Source of the DNA: an uncultured Erysipelotrichaceae bacterium
Lineage (GTDB): Bacteria > Bacillota_I > Bacilli_A > Erysipelotrichales > Coprobacillaceae
NCBI GenBank assembly: GCA_900317015.1
Contig: ONFH01000104.1
Span: forward strand, 1 to 9,486
Length of the DNA: 9,486 nt
Reading direction: 5' to 3'
Below the pieces are notes generated by a model, which saw only the letters and a program-made list of their open reading frames with translations, was not told the DNA's origin and searched no databases. The translations under genes were made by a program, and so were the position numbers. This document shows, one piece after another, positions 1-6,334 of this stretch. Position 1 is the stretch's first letter. Every line of letters starts with the position of its first letter.

Positions 1-728
1 CAACACCTACGCAGCCAACTACTCCAGCAACACCAGCACAGCCAGCAACGTCAACACCAGCACAGCCAGCAACGTCAACACCAACAACCCCAGCTACGAC
101 AGAAAAGACAACGGCTGAAAAGGTTGATGAAGGAACGAAAGCTGTGACAAGTCGTATAACAAGTAGAGGTAATGACAAAGATCCAAGCGGTTCTACTTAC
201 AAATTATTACAGCTCAAGCAAGCATCTGCTTCAAAGAGCAGTATTAAAGTAAAATGGAATCGTGTATCAGGTACAAATGTTTATCTTGTTTATACGGGTA
301 AATGTGGTTCAAAGTATAAATTTGTAAAGAGTGTGAAGGGCTTAAGCTATACTTCTAAAAAGCTTAATAAAGGCACATATTACAAGTTATTAGTCGTTGC
401 ATTAAATAGTGAAGGTCAAACAATTGCAACTTCTAAGGTGATTCATATTACAACGAAAGGTAGTAAGACTGGTAATATTAAGAAGATTAAGTTAAATAAG
501 AAGAGCATCACTTTGAAGAAGAAAAAGAGTTACAAGTTAAAAGCTAAAGTAACGAAAGATTCTAAGAAGATCAAAACTCATCGTGGTGTAACTTATGAAT
601 CTGCTAATCCAAAGATTGCCACTGTTTCAAAGAGCGGTAAGATTACTGCTAAGAAGAAAGGTAAGACAACAATTTATGCGTATGCACAAAATGGTGTAAG
701 TGCAAAAGTTATTGTCAAAGTTAAATAA
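1..728 (+). CDS. Secreted/surface protein with FN3-like and Big_2 domains, C-terminal part (5'-truncated)
   Basis: The frame is open from the first complete codon (position 3) to TAA at 726-728, giving 241 visible residues, so the gene starts upstream of the window. The GTG at 144 is internal to this frame and is not the start. Residues 1 to about 36 are a Pro/Thr/Ala/Gln linker with exact TPAQPATS repeats. A charged spacer follows. Residues about 69-151 fit a fibronectin type III-like fold (IKVKWNRVSGTNVYLVY, later TYYKLLVVALNSEG). Residues about 158-241 fit a bacterial Ig-like Big_2 domain (KIKLNKKSITLKKKKSYKL, then ANPKIATVSKSGKITAKKKG). The protein ends directly after Big_2, with no LPXTG motif, membrane anchor or choline-binding repeats. 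The end is very lysine-rich. Such C-termini are usual in extracellular hydrolases and adhesins, but the catalytic or binding part lies outside the window, so the function is unknown. Attachment through cationic contacts is a guess. Confidence 0.8.
   Translation, partial: TPTQPTTPATPAQPATSTPAQPATSTPTTPATTEKTTAEKVDEGTKAVTSRITSRGNDKDPSGSTYKLLQLKQASASKSSIKVKWNRVSGTNVYLVYTGKCGSKYKFVKSVKGLSYTSKKLNKGTYYKLLVVALNSEGQTIATSKVIHITTKGSKTGNIKKIKLNKKSITLKKKKSYKLKAKVTKDSKKIKTHRGVTYESANPKIATVSKSGKITAKKKGKTTIYAYAQNGVSAKVIVKVK
30..101 (+). repeat. 24-bp tandem repeats encoding TPAQPATS
   Basis: Two identical 24-bp units lie at 30-53 and 54-77, each encoding TPAQPATS. A diverged third unit follows at 78-101 (TPTTPATT), and partly matching sequence precedes at 6-29. 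The period is a multiple of three, so copy number can change without shifting the frame. The unit forms an extended Pro/Thr/Ala linker before the FN3-like domain. The array may extend upstream of the window. Confidence 0.85.
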
Positions 729-757
729 AATGAAAAAGAGCTTTTCATAGGCTCAAC

Positions 758-796
758 AAAGCGCTGATTAATAATCTATTAATGAGCGCTTTTCTT
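758..796 (+). terminator. Rho-independent terminator of the surface protein gene
   Basis: AAAGCGCT pairs with AGCGCTTT. After one G/G mismatch, ATTAAT pairs with ATTAAT around an AATCT loop. The 3' arm runs into TTTTCTT. It lies 30 bases after the TAA stop of the surface protein gene. Confidence 0.8.
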
Positions 797-978
797 CATG
801 TACTCAGAATTTTCAGGTGAAGTTTAGACTTCCCTGGGGATTTTCATCGACTTAGATTTTATTACGCTTACGACTTTGATCAGTTTTGATCAATAAATGG
901 TAATTTTGAATGATGTATTGTTGCTGTACGCACAATCGAGCATAATAAAATTAGAAAAAATTCTGTAGGAGAGAAGGA
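797..978. other. Intergenic, no feature recognised
   Basis: No open frame with a ribosome binding site, no RNA gene and no clear insertion-sequence ends were found on either strand. A short direct repeat (TTGATCA, three bases, TTGATCA) lies near 878-894. The only strong signal is the GGAGAGAAGG ribosome binding site at the right edge, which belongs to the broken small gene that follows. Confidence 0.5.
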
Positions 979-1239
979 ATGAAAAGGTACTCTCCGAATA
1001 AGCCATATGAACACATCCCAGATAGTGAACTAGAACTGCATGATCTAGAATATGAATGAGATTTAGAATATAAGGCAATAGTTCAGGAAGAACTGATATT
1101 GATCCGTAAGAATCGAAAGAAGATAATTTGTCATGCAAATTTGGTGTACAAACAAAAGCTTCAAGATAAGACTGCAAGATATGTAAAACATGCTCTTGAT
1201 TACAAGAGATTAGAGAAATTATGTGATGATTATCGTTGA
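979..1239 (+). pseudogene. Small unrecognised gene interrupted by an in-frame TGA
   Basis: ATG at 979 sits just after a good ribosome binding site (GGAGAGAAGG). It starts a frame of 26 codons that meets TGA at 1057-1059, then stays open for 59 more codons to a second TGA at 1237-1239. Read through, it would give 86 residues: an acidic start (IPDSELELHDLEYE), then a strongly basic, helix-prone half (LIRKNRKKII, KQKLQDKTARYVKH, DYKRLEKLCDDYR). The charged, regular composition after the first stop argues that the two parts were once one protein. DLEYE and DLEYK flank the TGA as a short tandem repeat. I do not recognise the family. The simplest reading is a nonsense-mutated small gene. A real 26-residue peptide or a sequencing error is possible. 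An antisense frame of 121 codons over the same bases has no comparable start signal. Confidence 0.45.
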
Positions 1240-1289
1240 TGATATGAAAAAACAAGTTGAATTATAAAAAGTTTTATTGAAATGAATTG

Positions 1290-1333
1290 GCATCAAATAC
1301 CTGCGAAATAATCGCGGGATAAAGATGCTTTTT
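1290..1333 (+). terminator. Possible rho-independent terminator after the broken small gene
   Basis: GCATC (1290-1294) pairs with GATGC (1324-1328). Inside, across an AAATA/ATAAA internal loop, CCTGCGA pairs with TCGCGGG (one G-T wobble) around an AATAA loop. TTTTT follows directly at 1329-1333. It lies 50 bases downstream of the second stop of the broken small gene, so it probably ended that transcript. It could also be the 3' end of a small RNA. Confidence 0.5.
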
Positions 1334-1375
1334 CGAGCTCTTCGTAAAAATATTCTTTCTTCTAAATGATGTGAT

Positions 1376-1584
1376 AATAATGCTGGTTTTGGCGGTCAAG
1401 GTGACTTTTCTTGTGAAAGAAGTAGGAATTACTACAAGCTGTTTACTATGCCACTGAGGCTTATATGATAAGTCTTTTGAATGCTTTGTGGAGAGAATTA
1501 AAGGATACAGGGGTGAAGGTCACATGTTTAATGCCTGGGGCTATTTCAACAGGCTTTGCTAGTACAGGTGGCAGTGTTAAAAAT
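1376..1584 (+). pseudogene. Short-chain dehydrogenase/reductase (SDR) remnant
   Basis: Two pieces of an SDR-family oxidoreductase survive in different frames. From 1376 the frame reads NNAGFGGQGDFSCER, the NNAG motif that follows the Rossmann core. From 1426 another frame reads LLQAVYYATEAYMISLLNALWRELKDTGVKVTCLMPGAISTGFASTGG, which corresponds to the catalytic YxxxK helix and the following PG segment of SDR proteins. About 50 residues expected between the two pieces are missing, including the region of the catalytic Ser. The N-terminal TGxxxGIG half is absent and the C-terminus is lost at the ispG terminator. The expected lysine of YYATKA is Glu here (YYATEA). Deletion, frameshift and loss of a catalytic residue together mark it as non-functional. 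The general SDR assignment is secure; the original substrate is unknown. Confidence 0.75.
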
Positions 1585-1621
1585 AAGGTATGGATTGTTT
1601 GTTTATTAATCCATACCTTTT
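1577..1621 (-). terminator. Terminator of ispG, possibly bidirectional
   Basis: A perfect 12-bp stem, AAGGTATGGATT (1585-1596) with AATCCATACCTT (1608-1619), encloses an 11-base AT-rich loop. Read on the minus strand it follows the ispG stop within a few bases and is followed by ATTTTTAAC. On the plus strand TTTTCC follows, so it may also stop transcription coming from the pseudogene side. Confidence 0.8.
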
Positions 1622-1625
1622 CCAT

Positions 1626-2702
1626 TTACTTTTCTTCTTCAACCATTTTCAAGACTTCTTCTTTTAAAACGTTGAAAAGATCTTCTTGGGGAACTTTTCG
1701 AACAATTTCTCCATGCTTGATCAGGAGTCCTGAATTGACTCCGCCAGCGATCGCAATGTCCGCATTCTTAGCTTCGCCAGGACCATTCACGGCACAGCCC
1801 ATGATCGCCACGGTAATATCACTATGGATATTTGTTAAAAAGTCTTCCATTTCATGAGCGATTGGCAACATGTCATATTGAATACGACCACAAGTTGGGC
1901 AGGAGACGAGGGTAGGGACACCTTTTGTTAAACCTAATTCCTTTAATAGGATCTTAGCCACGCGAATCTCCTGCACTGGATCATCAGATAATGAGACACG
2001 GATCGTATCGCCGATGCCTTCATAAAGTAAATGACCGATCCCAAAGGCAGATTTCACAGTCCCGCCGAGTTCTGTTCCAGCTTCCGTAACGCCAACATGA
2101 AGTGGGTAAGGGAATGTTTCAGAGGCTAATTCATAAGCCTTGATCGTTAATAATGTATTGGATGACTTTAAAGAAATGACGATATCATGGAAATCTAGAT
2201 CTTCTAAGATCTTCACATGACGTTTGGCGGATTCGACCATTCCTTCTGGGGTTGGCTTGCCATACTTTGCTAAAATCTCTTTCTCTAATGAACCACCGTT
2301 GACACCAATACGGATCGGAATATGTTTTTCCTTGCAGGCTTCGACAACGGCTCTGGTATGATCGATAGAACCGATGTTGCCTGGGTTGATACGGATCTTA
2401 TCAATACCGTTTTCGACACATTTTAAAGCTAAGCGATAATCAAAGTGAATATCTGCCACTAGAGGAATATTGACCTGAGGCTTGATGTCTTTGATTGCTT
2501 CGGCATCTTCCATATCGAAGATGGCTAGTCTGACAAGTTCACAGCCGGCAGCTGTTAAGCGTCGGATCTGATCCACTGTCGCATCGACATTTTTTGTTTT
2601 GGTATTACACATCGACTGGATGACGACATGGCTACCGCCACCAATCGTTAAAGGACCGACTTTGACCGGTCTTGTTTGTTCTCTTTTCATTTTTAAGATC
2701 AT
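1626..2702 (-). CDS. ispG: 4-hydroxy-3-methylbut-2-en-1-yl diphosphate synthase
   Basis: IspG (GcpE) converts 2-C-methyl-D-erythritol 2,4-cyclodiphosphate into HMBPP, the penultimate step of the MEP isoprenoid pathway in the cytosol, using a [4Fe-4S] cluster and reduced ferredoxin or flavodoxin. The 358-residue product has the usual bacterial length and order. It opens with a TIM-barrel start (RPVKVGPLTIGG, VVIQSMCNTKT), then VADIHFDYRLA near 82-92, KIRINPGNIG near 102-111 and RIGVNGGSLE near 131-140. The C-terminal cluster domain has CPTCGR (C268, C271) and CAVNGPGE (C303, E310), the expected cluster ligands. ATG at 2702 has AAAGGA only about two bases upstream. An in-frame ATG at 2690 has the same AAAGGA about 14 bases away, so the start is uncertain by four codons. 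It has its own promoter and terminator and appears monocistronic. Confidence 0.96.
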   Translation of the reverse strand: MILKMKREQTRPVKVGPLTIGGGSHVVIQSMCNTKTKNVDATVDQIRRLTAAGCELVRLAIFDMEDAEAIKDIKPQVNIPLVADIHFDYRLALKCVENGIDKIRINPGNIGSIDHTRAVVEACKEKHIPIRIGVNGGSLEKEILAKYGKPTPEGMVESAKRHVKILEDLDFHDIVISLKSSNTLLTIKAYELASETFPYPLHVGVTEAGTELGGTVKSAFGIGHLLYEGIGDTIRVSLSDDPVQEIRVAKILLKELGLTKGVPTLVSCPTCGRIQYDMLPIAHEMEDFLTNIHSDITVAIMGCAVNGPGEAKNADIAIAGGVNSGLLIKHGEIVRKVPQEDLFNVLKEEVLKMVEEEK

Positions 2703-2747
2703 GTTCCTTTCTATCAGTAAGAAGCTGATTTGTGTTTTCTCTTATTT

Positions 2748-2776
2748 ATTGTACAACAAGGATAAAAGGAAGCCAA
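2748..2776 (-). promoter_or_regulatory. SigmaA-type promoter of ispG
   Basis: On the minus strand, TTGGCT (2776-2771) and TACAAT (2753-2748) are separated by exactly 17 bases. This lies between the rpsT terminator and the ispG start, giving a leader of about 40 bases with no obvious riboswitch. Confidence 0.6.
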
Positions 2777-2785
2777 AGAAAAAAG

Positions 2786-2821
2786 GGATAAATAAAAAGT
2801 CCGAACGTGAGGTCCGGACTT
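2786..2821 (-). terminator. Rho-independent terminator of rpsT
   Basis: On the minus strand AAGTCCGGAC pairs with GTTCGGACTT (10 bp, one G-T pair) around a CTCAC loop, followed by TTTATTTATC. It lies about 20 bases after the rpsT stop and upstream of the ispG promoter, so it separates the two units. Confidence 0.9.
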
Positions 2822-2841
2822 AAGAAAAAACTCTCGGTCAA

Positions 2842-3105
2842 TTATCCAAGAGCATTGATCTTCTTCTGTAATCTAGATTTCTGTCTGCTAGCATAGTTTT
2901 TATGATGAATGCCTTTAGAAACAGATGAATCTAACTTACTTGCTGTTTCGTTGAATAACTTAACAGCTTCTTCCTTATTGCCAGCTTCAACAGCTGCTAA
3001 TGTATTCTTAATAGAAGTTTTTAAAGAAGATTTAAAAGCAACATTGTATGCATGTTTTTTATCAGCATTTTTATATCTTTTAATCTGCTGTTTCATGTTT
3101 GCCAT
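2842..3105 (-). CDS. rpsT: 30S ribosomal protein S20
   Basis: S20 is a primary-binding protein of the small ribosomal subunit that contacts 16S rRNA helices and helps early 30S assembly. The 87-residue product has the usual length and the basic, all-helical composition. It begins MANMKQQIKRYKNADKKHAYN, followed by a helix (FKSSLKTSIKNTLAAVEAG) and the conserved C-terminal part (SSVSKGIHHKNYASRQKSRLQKKIN), which matches the S20 signature in which histidines and lysines precede ASRxKSRL. AAAGGTGA lies six bases before ATG. A strong promoter upstream and a strong hairpin downstream define a short single-gene unit. The leader is only about 25 bases, so I see no structure suitable for autogenous control. 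Confidence 0.96.
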   Translation of the reverse strand: MANMKQQIKRYKNADKKHAYNVAFKSSLKTSIKNTLAAVEAGNKEEAVKLFNETASKLDSSVSKGIHHKNYASRQKSRLQKKINALG

Positions 3106-3138
3106 AATTATTCACCTTTTCCTTTCGATTGCCTTTGT

Positions 3139-3167
3139 ATTCTAACAAATATCAATACACAATGCAA
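3139..3167 (-). promoter_or_regulatory. Extended -10 sigmaA promoter of rpsT
   Basis: On the minus strand TTGCAT (3167-3162), a 17-base spacer and TAGAAT (3144-3139) with a TG motif one base before the -10 hexamer. This is the best promoter match in the window and suits a ribosomal protein gene. The predicted leader is about 25 bases. Confidence 0.75.
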
Positions 3168-3204
3168 TAGTTTTTTTTACCGATGTAAACTCGTTAATTT
3201 TTGC

Positions 3205-3891
3205 TTAATGATTGCTTAGACCGTAGGCTGACATTCCGGCTAAAATGGCCCAAAGATCATAAGTGGAAGAAATATAGTTTGAAAGGATGTCGGGATAGAT
3301 CGTAAAAAGCGGTCCGACGATGAACGCTAAAAATACCAGAATATAAAGCAATGGAATGACGATGCTTAGCTTCCCATATAAGCCTTTCAGGACTAGGATC
3401 CCTGATGCACTGATCAAGATATATAGAATATAACGCACAAGGGTCGTTGTTGAAGAGTTGAGTCCTGTTTGCTTATTAAGCAAGGCAATCAAGCTCACAA
3501 AGATGGCAGGAATCAGAGACATAATGAGTGATCCTCTTTTGTGAAAAGGAAGTGATAAATAGACACCGCCCCATAATAAGTAGATCAAGGCATGATCTAA
3601 AAAGAGGGCCTTAAAGTTATAGAAGTTTGCCACCTCGGGAACGTAGAGTGAGACGATTCCTAAAATGGCTGCCCCACCATAAAGAATGACGAGCAGATAT
3701 TTAAAAAAGGCCTTCGAAAAACTCATGGACCCAACTTCAGCCATGAGAAAGCCTAAAAATACTCCCACTAAAGATGTGTAGAGCATCGTGAGATTTGTCG
3801 GATCTGATCCACCAAGATGGGAGATCAGATAATCACTCAGTAGTGTGATCGGAATAGGAATGAGTAAGGCAAGTAAAAAGTTTCGTTTCAT
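3205..3891 (-). CDS. Polytopic membrane protein of unknown function
   Basis: The start is placed at ATG 3891, giving 228 residues, because AAAGGAG lies eight bases before it. The frame extends 38 codons further upstream, but that extension covers the promoter and is not supported. The protein is almost entirely hydrophobic, with about seven or eight membrane segments, roughly at residues 5-24, 34-53, 63-82, 97-115, 121-138, 151-170, 175-197 and possibly 210-226. Short loops include LPFHKRG (114-120) and NKQTGLNSS (139-147). No catalytic motif, ATP site or transporter signature was recognised, and I cannot assign a family. It is transcribed divergently from fmt. No clear terminator follows its TAA, and the rpsT promoter begins about 40 bases downstream, so readthrough into rpsT is likely. 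Confidence 0.8.
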   Translation of the reverse strand: MKRNFLLALLIPIPITLLSDYLISHLGGSDPTNLTMLYTSLVGVFLGFLMAEVGSMSFSKAFFKYLLVILYGGAAILGIVSLYVPEVANFYNFKALFLDHALIYLLWGGVYLSLPFHKRGSLIMSLIPAIFVSLIALLNKQTGLNSSTTTLVRYILYILISASGILVLKGLYGKLSIVIPLLYILVFLAFIVGPLFTIYPDILSNYISSTYDLWAILAGMSAYGLSNH

Positions 3892-3912
3892 AGAAAAGCT
3901 CCTTTTGCGCTC

Positions 3913-3921
3913 ATTATAACA
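3913..3921 (-). promoter_or_regulatory. Extended -10 promoter of the membrane protein gene
   Basis: On the minus strand TGTTATAAT is a perfect TATAAT with TGn before it. No good -35 element is found 16-18 bases upstream, which fits an extended -10 promoter. The leader before the ATG at 3891 is short, about 15 bases, and contains AAAGGAG. Confidence 0.6.
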
Positions 3922-3970
3922 TAAACAATTGATGAAAAAACAGTGAGATGGTGTGAAGAAGGAATGACTA

Positions 3971-3979
3971 TGATATAAT
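3971..3979 (+). promoter_or_regulatory. Extended -10 promoter of fmt-pynP
   Basis: TGATATAAT contains a perfect TATAAT (3974-3979) with TGn before it. The -35 region is weak (GTGTGA at 3951-3956, 17 bases upstream). It lies 28 bases before the fmt start and drives the opposite direction to the membrane protein promoter about 50 bases away. Confidence 0.6.
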
Positions 3980-4007
3980 AAATGGGTATTTGAAAGGAGT
4001 ATCAATT

Positions 4008-4958
4008 ATGGACACAAGAATTGTATTTATGGGCACAGCTTCTTTTTCTAAAGAAGTTTTAGAGATGCTCTTAGCAGAAAATTATCAAGTTGTAGGAGTT
4101 GTGACACAGCCTGATCGTCCCGTTGGACGTAAGAGGATCCTGACTCCTAGTGATGTAAAAAAGGTGGCTTTGGAACATAATATTCCTGTTTTACAGCCAG
4201 AACGTATTAAAAAAGATTATCAGGGCGTGATCGATTTAAAACCTGATCTGATCATTACGGCCGCTTATGGACAGATCGTTCCGAATGCCGTTCTTGATGC
4301 ACCAGCTTTAGGCTGCATCAATGTCCATGCGTCATTATTACCGGCACACCGTGGTGGCGCTCCTGTACAGAGAGCTATTATGGAAGGTGATCATAAGACA
4401 GGTGTGACGATCATGTATATGGCCGAAAAGATGGATGCTGGGGATATCATTTCTCAGGCCGCTACGAGAATCACCGAAGAAGATACCTTAGGATCTTTAT
4501 ATGAACGCTTAAGTCATATGGGCGCACAGTTATTAAAGGAAACACTACCAAGCATTATTGCCCAGACGAATAGCCGTTTACCACAGAATCCTGATCTTGT
4601 GACATTCTCACCGATCATTAAACGTGATGATGAAAAAATAGATTGGAATAGGAATGCAGAAGATGTCTTTAATAAGGTCAGAGCTTTAGATCCAGCACCT
4701 GGCTGTTATACAAGCTATGAAGGACACCGTATTAAGATCTGGGCTGGTCATGTGCATCATTGTGAAAATGCCATGAAACATCATGGTGATCAGGACAATG
4801 GCACGATCGTGCGTATCTTTAAAGATGCCATTGGTGTCAAATGTAATGATGGCATCTATAAGATTACTGAATTACAGGTCCCAGGTAAGAAACGTATGAA
4901 AGTTCAAGATTACCTAAATGGGAAATGCATGTTTGAAGAAGGAAAGAAGTTTGAATAG
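4008..4958 (+). CDS. fmt: Methionyl-tRNA formyltransferase
   Basis: Fmt formylates initiator Met-tRNA with 10-formyltetrahydrofolate, preparing it for translation initiation in the cytosol. ATG at 4008 is chosen because AAAGGAGT lies seven bases upstream; a TTG at 3990 would extend the frame over that site. The 316 residues match the usual length. The N-terminal formyltransferase domain spans about 1-200, starting RIVFMGTASFSKEVL. The catalytic loop INVHASLLPAHRGGAP gives Asn105 and His107, and MDAGD gives Asp143, the known catalytic triad of the family. The C-terminal OB-like tRNA-binding domain covers about 205-316 (DWNRNAEDVFNKVRALDPAPG, IKIWAG, LQVPGKKRM). It is followed 12 bases later by pynP, so the two genes probably form one operon. 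No peptide deformylase gene is adjacent, unlike the common def-fmt arrangement. Confidence 0.97.
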   Translation: MDTRIVFMGTASFSKEVLEMLLAENYQVVGVVTQPDRPVGRKRILTPSDVKKVALEHNIPVLQPERIKKDYQGVIDLKPDLIITAAYGQIVPNAVLDAPALGCINVHASLLPAHRGGAPVQRAIMEGDHKTGVTIMYMAEKMDAGDIISQAATRITEEDTLGSLYERLSHMGAQLLKETLPSIIAQTNSRLPQNPDLVTFSPIIKRDDEKIDWNRNAEDVFNKVRALDPAPGCYTSYEGHRIKIWAGHVHHCENAMKHHGDQDNGTIVRIFKDAIGVKCNDGIYKITELQVPGKKRMKVQDYLNGKCMFEEGKKFE

Positions 4959-4970
4959 AGGAATTTTACA

Positions 4971-6272
4971 ATGAGAATGGTAGATATTATTGAAAAAAAG
5001 AAACATGGTGAAGAACTCACAAAAGAGGAGATCCACCAGGTCATCGCCGGCTTTGTCTCTGGTGATGTCCCAGAATATCAGATGAGCGCTTTTATGATGG
5101 TCATCTACTTTAAAGGGATGACCCCTCATGAAATTGCCAATCTGACATTAGAAATGATCCATAGTGGTGACACATTAGATCTAGGCAAGATCGAAGGCAT
5201 CAAAGTCGATAAACATTCCACGGGTGGCGTCGGTGATAAGACATCCTTAGCGGTTGGCCCAATGGTTGCAGCCTGCGGTGTCCCTGTGGCTAAAATGAGT
5301 GGTCGTGGTCTTGGTCATACTGGAGGTACACTTGATAAGTTAGAATCGATTCCAGGCTTAGCCATCAGTGTCTCAGAAGATCAGTTCGTCAATCAGGTCA
5401 ATACGATCAAATTAGCCATCGTTGGTCAGACAAAGGAATTAGATCCTGCCGATAAGAAGATGTATGCTTTACGTGATGTCACAGGAACAGTCGATTCGAT
5501 TCCATTGATTGCTTCAAGTATCATGTCTAAGAAGATTGCCGCTGGTGCTGATGCGATCTTACTTGATGTGAAATATGGTGATGGGGCTTTCATGAAGAAT
5601 GTCGATGATGCGAGAGTTTTAGCAAAAACGATGATTGAAATTGGCAAGCATTTAGGCCGTGATACAAGAGCCACGATTTCTAATATGAATCAGCCTTTAG
5701 GCAATGCCATTGGGAACTCACTGGAAGTCATTGAAGCCATCAATACTTTAAATGGGCAGGGCCCAGAAGATTTTACAGAATTATGCTTTGAAGAAGGCGA
5801 AACGATGCTTCTTATGGCCAAGGCTGCCAAAACAAGAGAAGAAGCCCATGCAATGTTAAAAGATGCCATTGATTCAAAACGTGCCTTAAGAACGTTCAAA
5901 GAAATGGTGGAAGCACAGGGTGGCGATGGTTCCTATGTCGAACATCCAGAAAAATTCCCTCGGGCTCGTTTTGTGACAGAGATCGACAGTCCGGAAACTG
6001 GGTATGTCAAGAATCTGGAAGCTTTGAATTTAGGTCTTGTTTCGATGAAACTTGGTGGCGGTCGTCGTAAAGTTGATGATGCCATTGATCATCAGGTCGG
6101 CTTAGTCTTACATAAGAAGGTCGGTGATCCCGTTCATGAAGGAGACTCTTTAGCTTCTGTTTATAGCAACGTCCCATTAAGTGATGCTTTAAAACAGGAT
6201 GTTTTAGATGCTTATGCTTTTAGTAAGGAACCGGTGGAAAAACCAAAGTTAATTGAAGAAACGCTAGGATAA
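4971..6272 (+). CDS. pdp: Pyrimidine-nucleoside phosphorylase
   Basis: PyNP (Pdp) splits uridine, thymidine and deoxyuridine with phosphate into base and (deoxy)ribose 1-phosphate, for pyrimidine salvage and pentose use. It belongs to the thymidine phosphorylase/AnPRT fold family. The 433 residues match the family length and the start MRMVDIIEKK is typical. Visible motifs are KHSTGGVGDK (81-90, phosphate loop), the family signature KMSGRGLGHTGGTLDKLE (108-125), ALRDVTGTV with R168, and IASSIMSKKIAAGADAI with S183 and K187, the pyrimidine-contacting residues known in Bacillus-type PyNP. The C-terminal domain follows (KLGGGRRKVDDAIDHQVGL, VGDPVHEGDSLASVY). The segment LDVKYGDGAFMK carries Tyr and Asp where the better-known enzymes have K(T/V)G(S/A)GAF. 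AGAGGA lies about eight bases upstream and overlaps the fmt stop, pointing to co-translation with fmt. Confidence 0.95.
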   Translation: MRMVDIIEKKKHGEELTKEEIHQVIAGFVSGDVPEYQMSAFMMVIYFKGMTPHEIANLTLEMIHSGDTLDLGKIEGIKVDKHSTGGVGDKTSLAVGPMVAACGVPVAKMSGRGLGHTGGTLDKLESIPGLAISVSEDQFVNQVNTIKLAIVGQTKELDPADKKMYALRDVTGTVDSIPLIASSIMSKKIAAGADAILLDVKYGDGAFMKNVDDARVLAKTMIEIGKHLGRDTRATISNMNQPLGNAIGNSLEVIEAINTLNGQGPEDFTELCFEEGETMLLMAKAAKTREEAHAMLKDAIDSKRALRTFKEMVEAQGGDGSYVEHPEKFPRARFVTEIDSPETGYVKNLEALNLGLVSMKLGGGRRKVDDAIDHQVGLVLHKKVGDPVHEGDSLASVYSNVPLSDALKQDVLDAYAFSKEPVEKPKLIEETLG

Positions 6273-6304
6273 AGAAAAGATCGCCCGAGGCGATCTTTCT
6301 TAAG
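6273..6304 (+). terminator. Bidirectional terminator between pdp and the 33-aa ORF
   Basis: AAAGATCGCC (6276-6285) pairs with GGCGATCTTT (6289-6298) around CGA, with TTCTT after it on the plus strand and TTTTCTTTAT on the minus strand. It lies three bases after the pdp stop. On the other strand it follows the 33-codon ORF, so it can serve both. Confidence 0.8.
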
Positions 6305-6334
6305 GTAGAGTACATAAGAGATAAAAATGCAGCA

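Noticed and set aside
30..101. Tandem repeats as a CRISPR array
   Set aside because: The units are directly adjacent with no unique spacers and encode an in-frame linker.
1057..1059. TGA read as tryptophan or selenocysteine
   Set aside because: pyrB ends naturally at TGA in the ATGA overlap, so TGA is a stop here. No selenocysteine insertion structure was seen just downstream, and the surrounding sequence is not a known selenoprotein.
890..1255. A 121-codon minus-strand frame across the small broken gene
   Set aside because: It has no convincing ribosome binding site and an odd His/Ile/Ser-rich composition. The opposite strand has a strong ribosome binding site and protein-like charged codons.
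797..1340. Insertion sequence remnant
   Set aside because: The degenerate look suggested one, but no transposase motif, terminal inverted repeats or target-site duplication could be identified by eye.
1465..1857. A plus-strand frame starting in the SDR remnant and running antisense into ispG
   Set aside because: Only the first part is SDR-like. The rest is a shadow of ispG beyond its terminator, so it is the remnant plus chance extension.
2599..3145. Plus-strand frames at 2599-2823 and 2909-3145
   Set aside because: They are antisense shadows of ispG, rpsT and their control sites and lack ribosome binding sites.
3892..4005. Upstream extension of the membrane protein to position 4005
   Set aside because: The extra 38 codons cover its TATAAT promoter and AAAGGAG ribosome binding site and contain no membrane-protein-like sequence.
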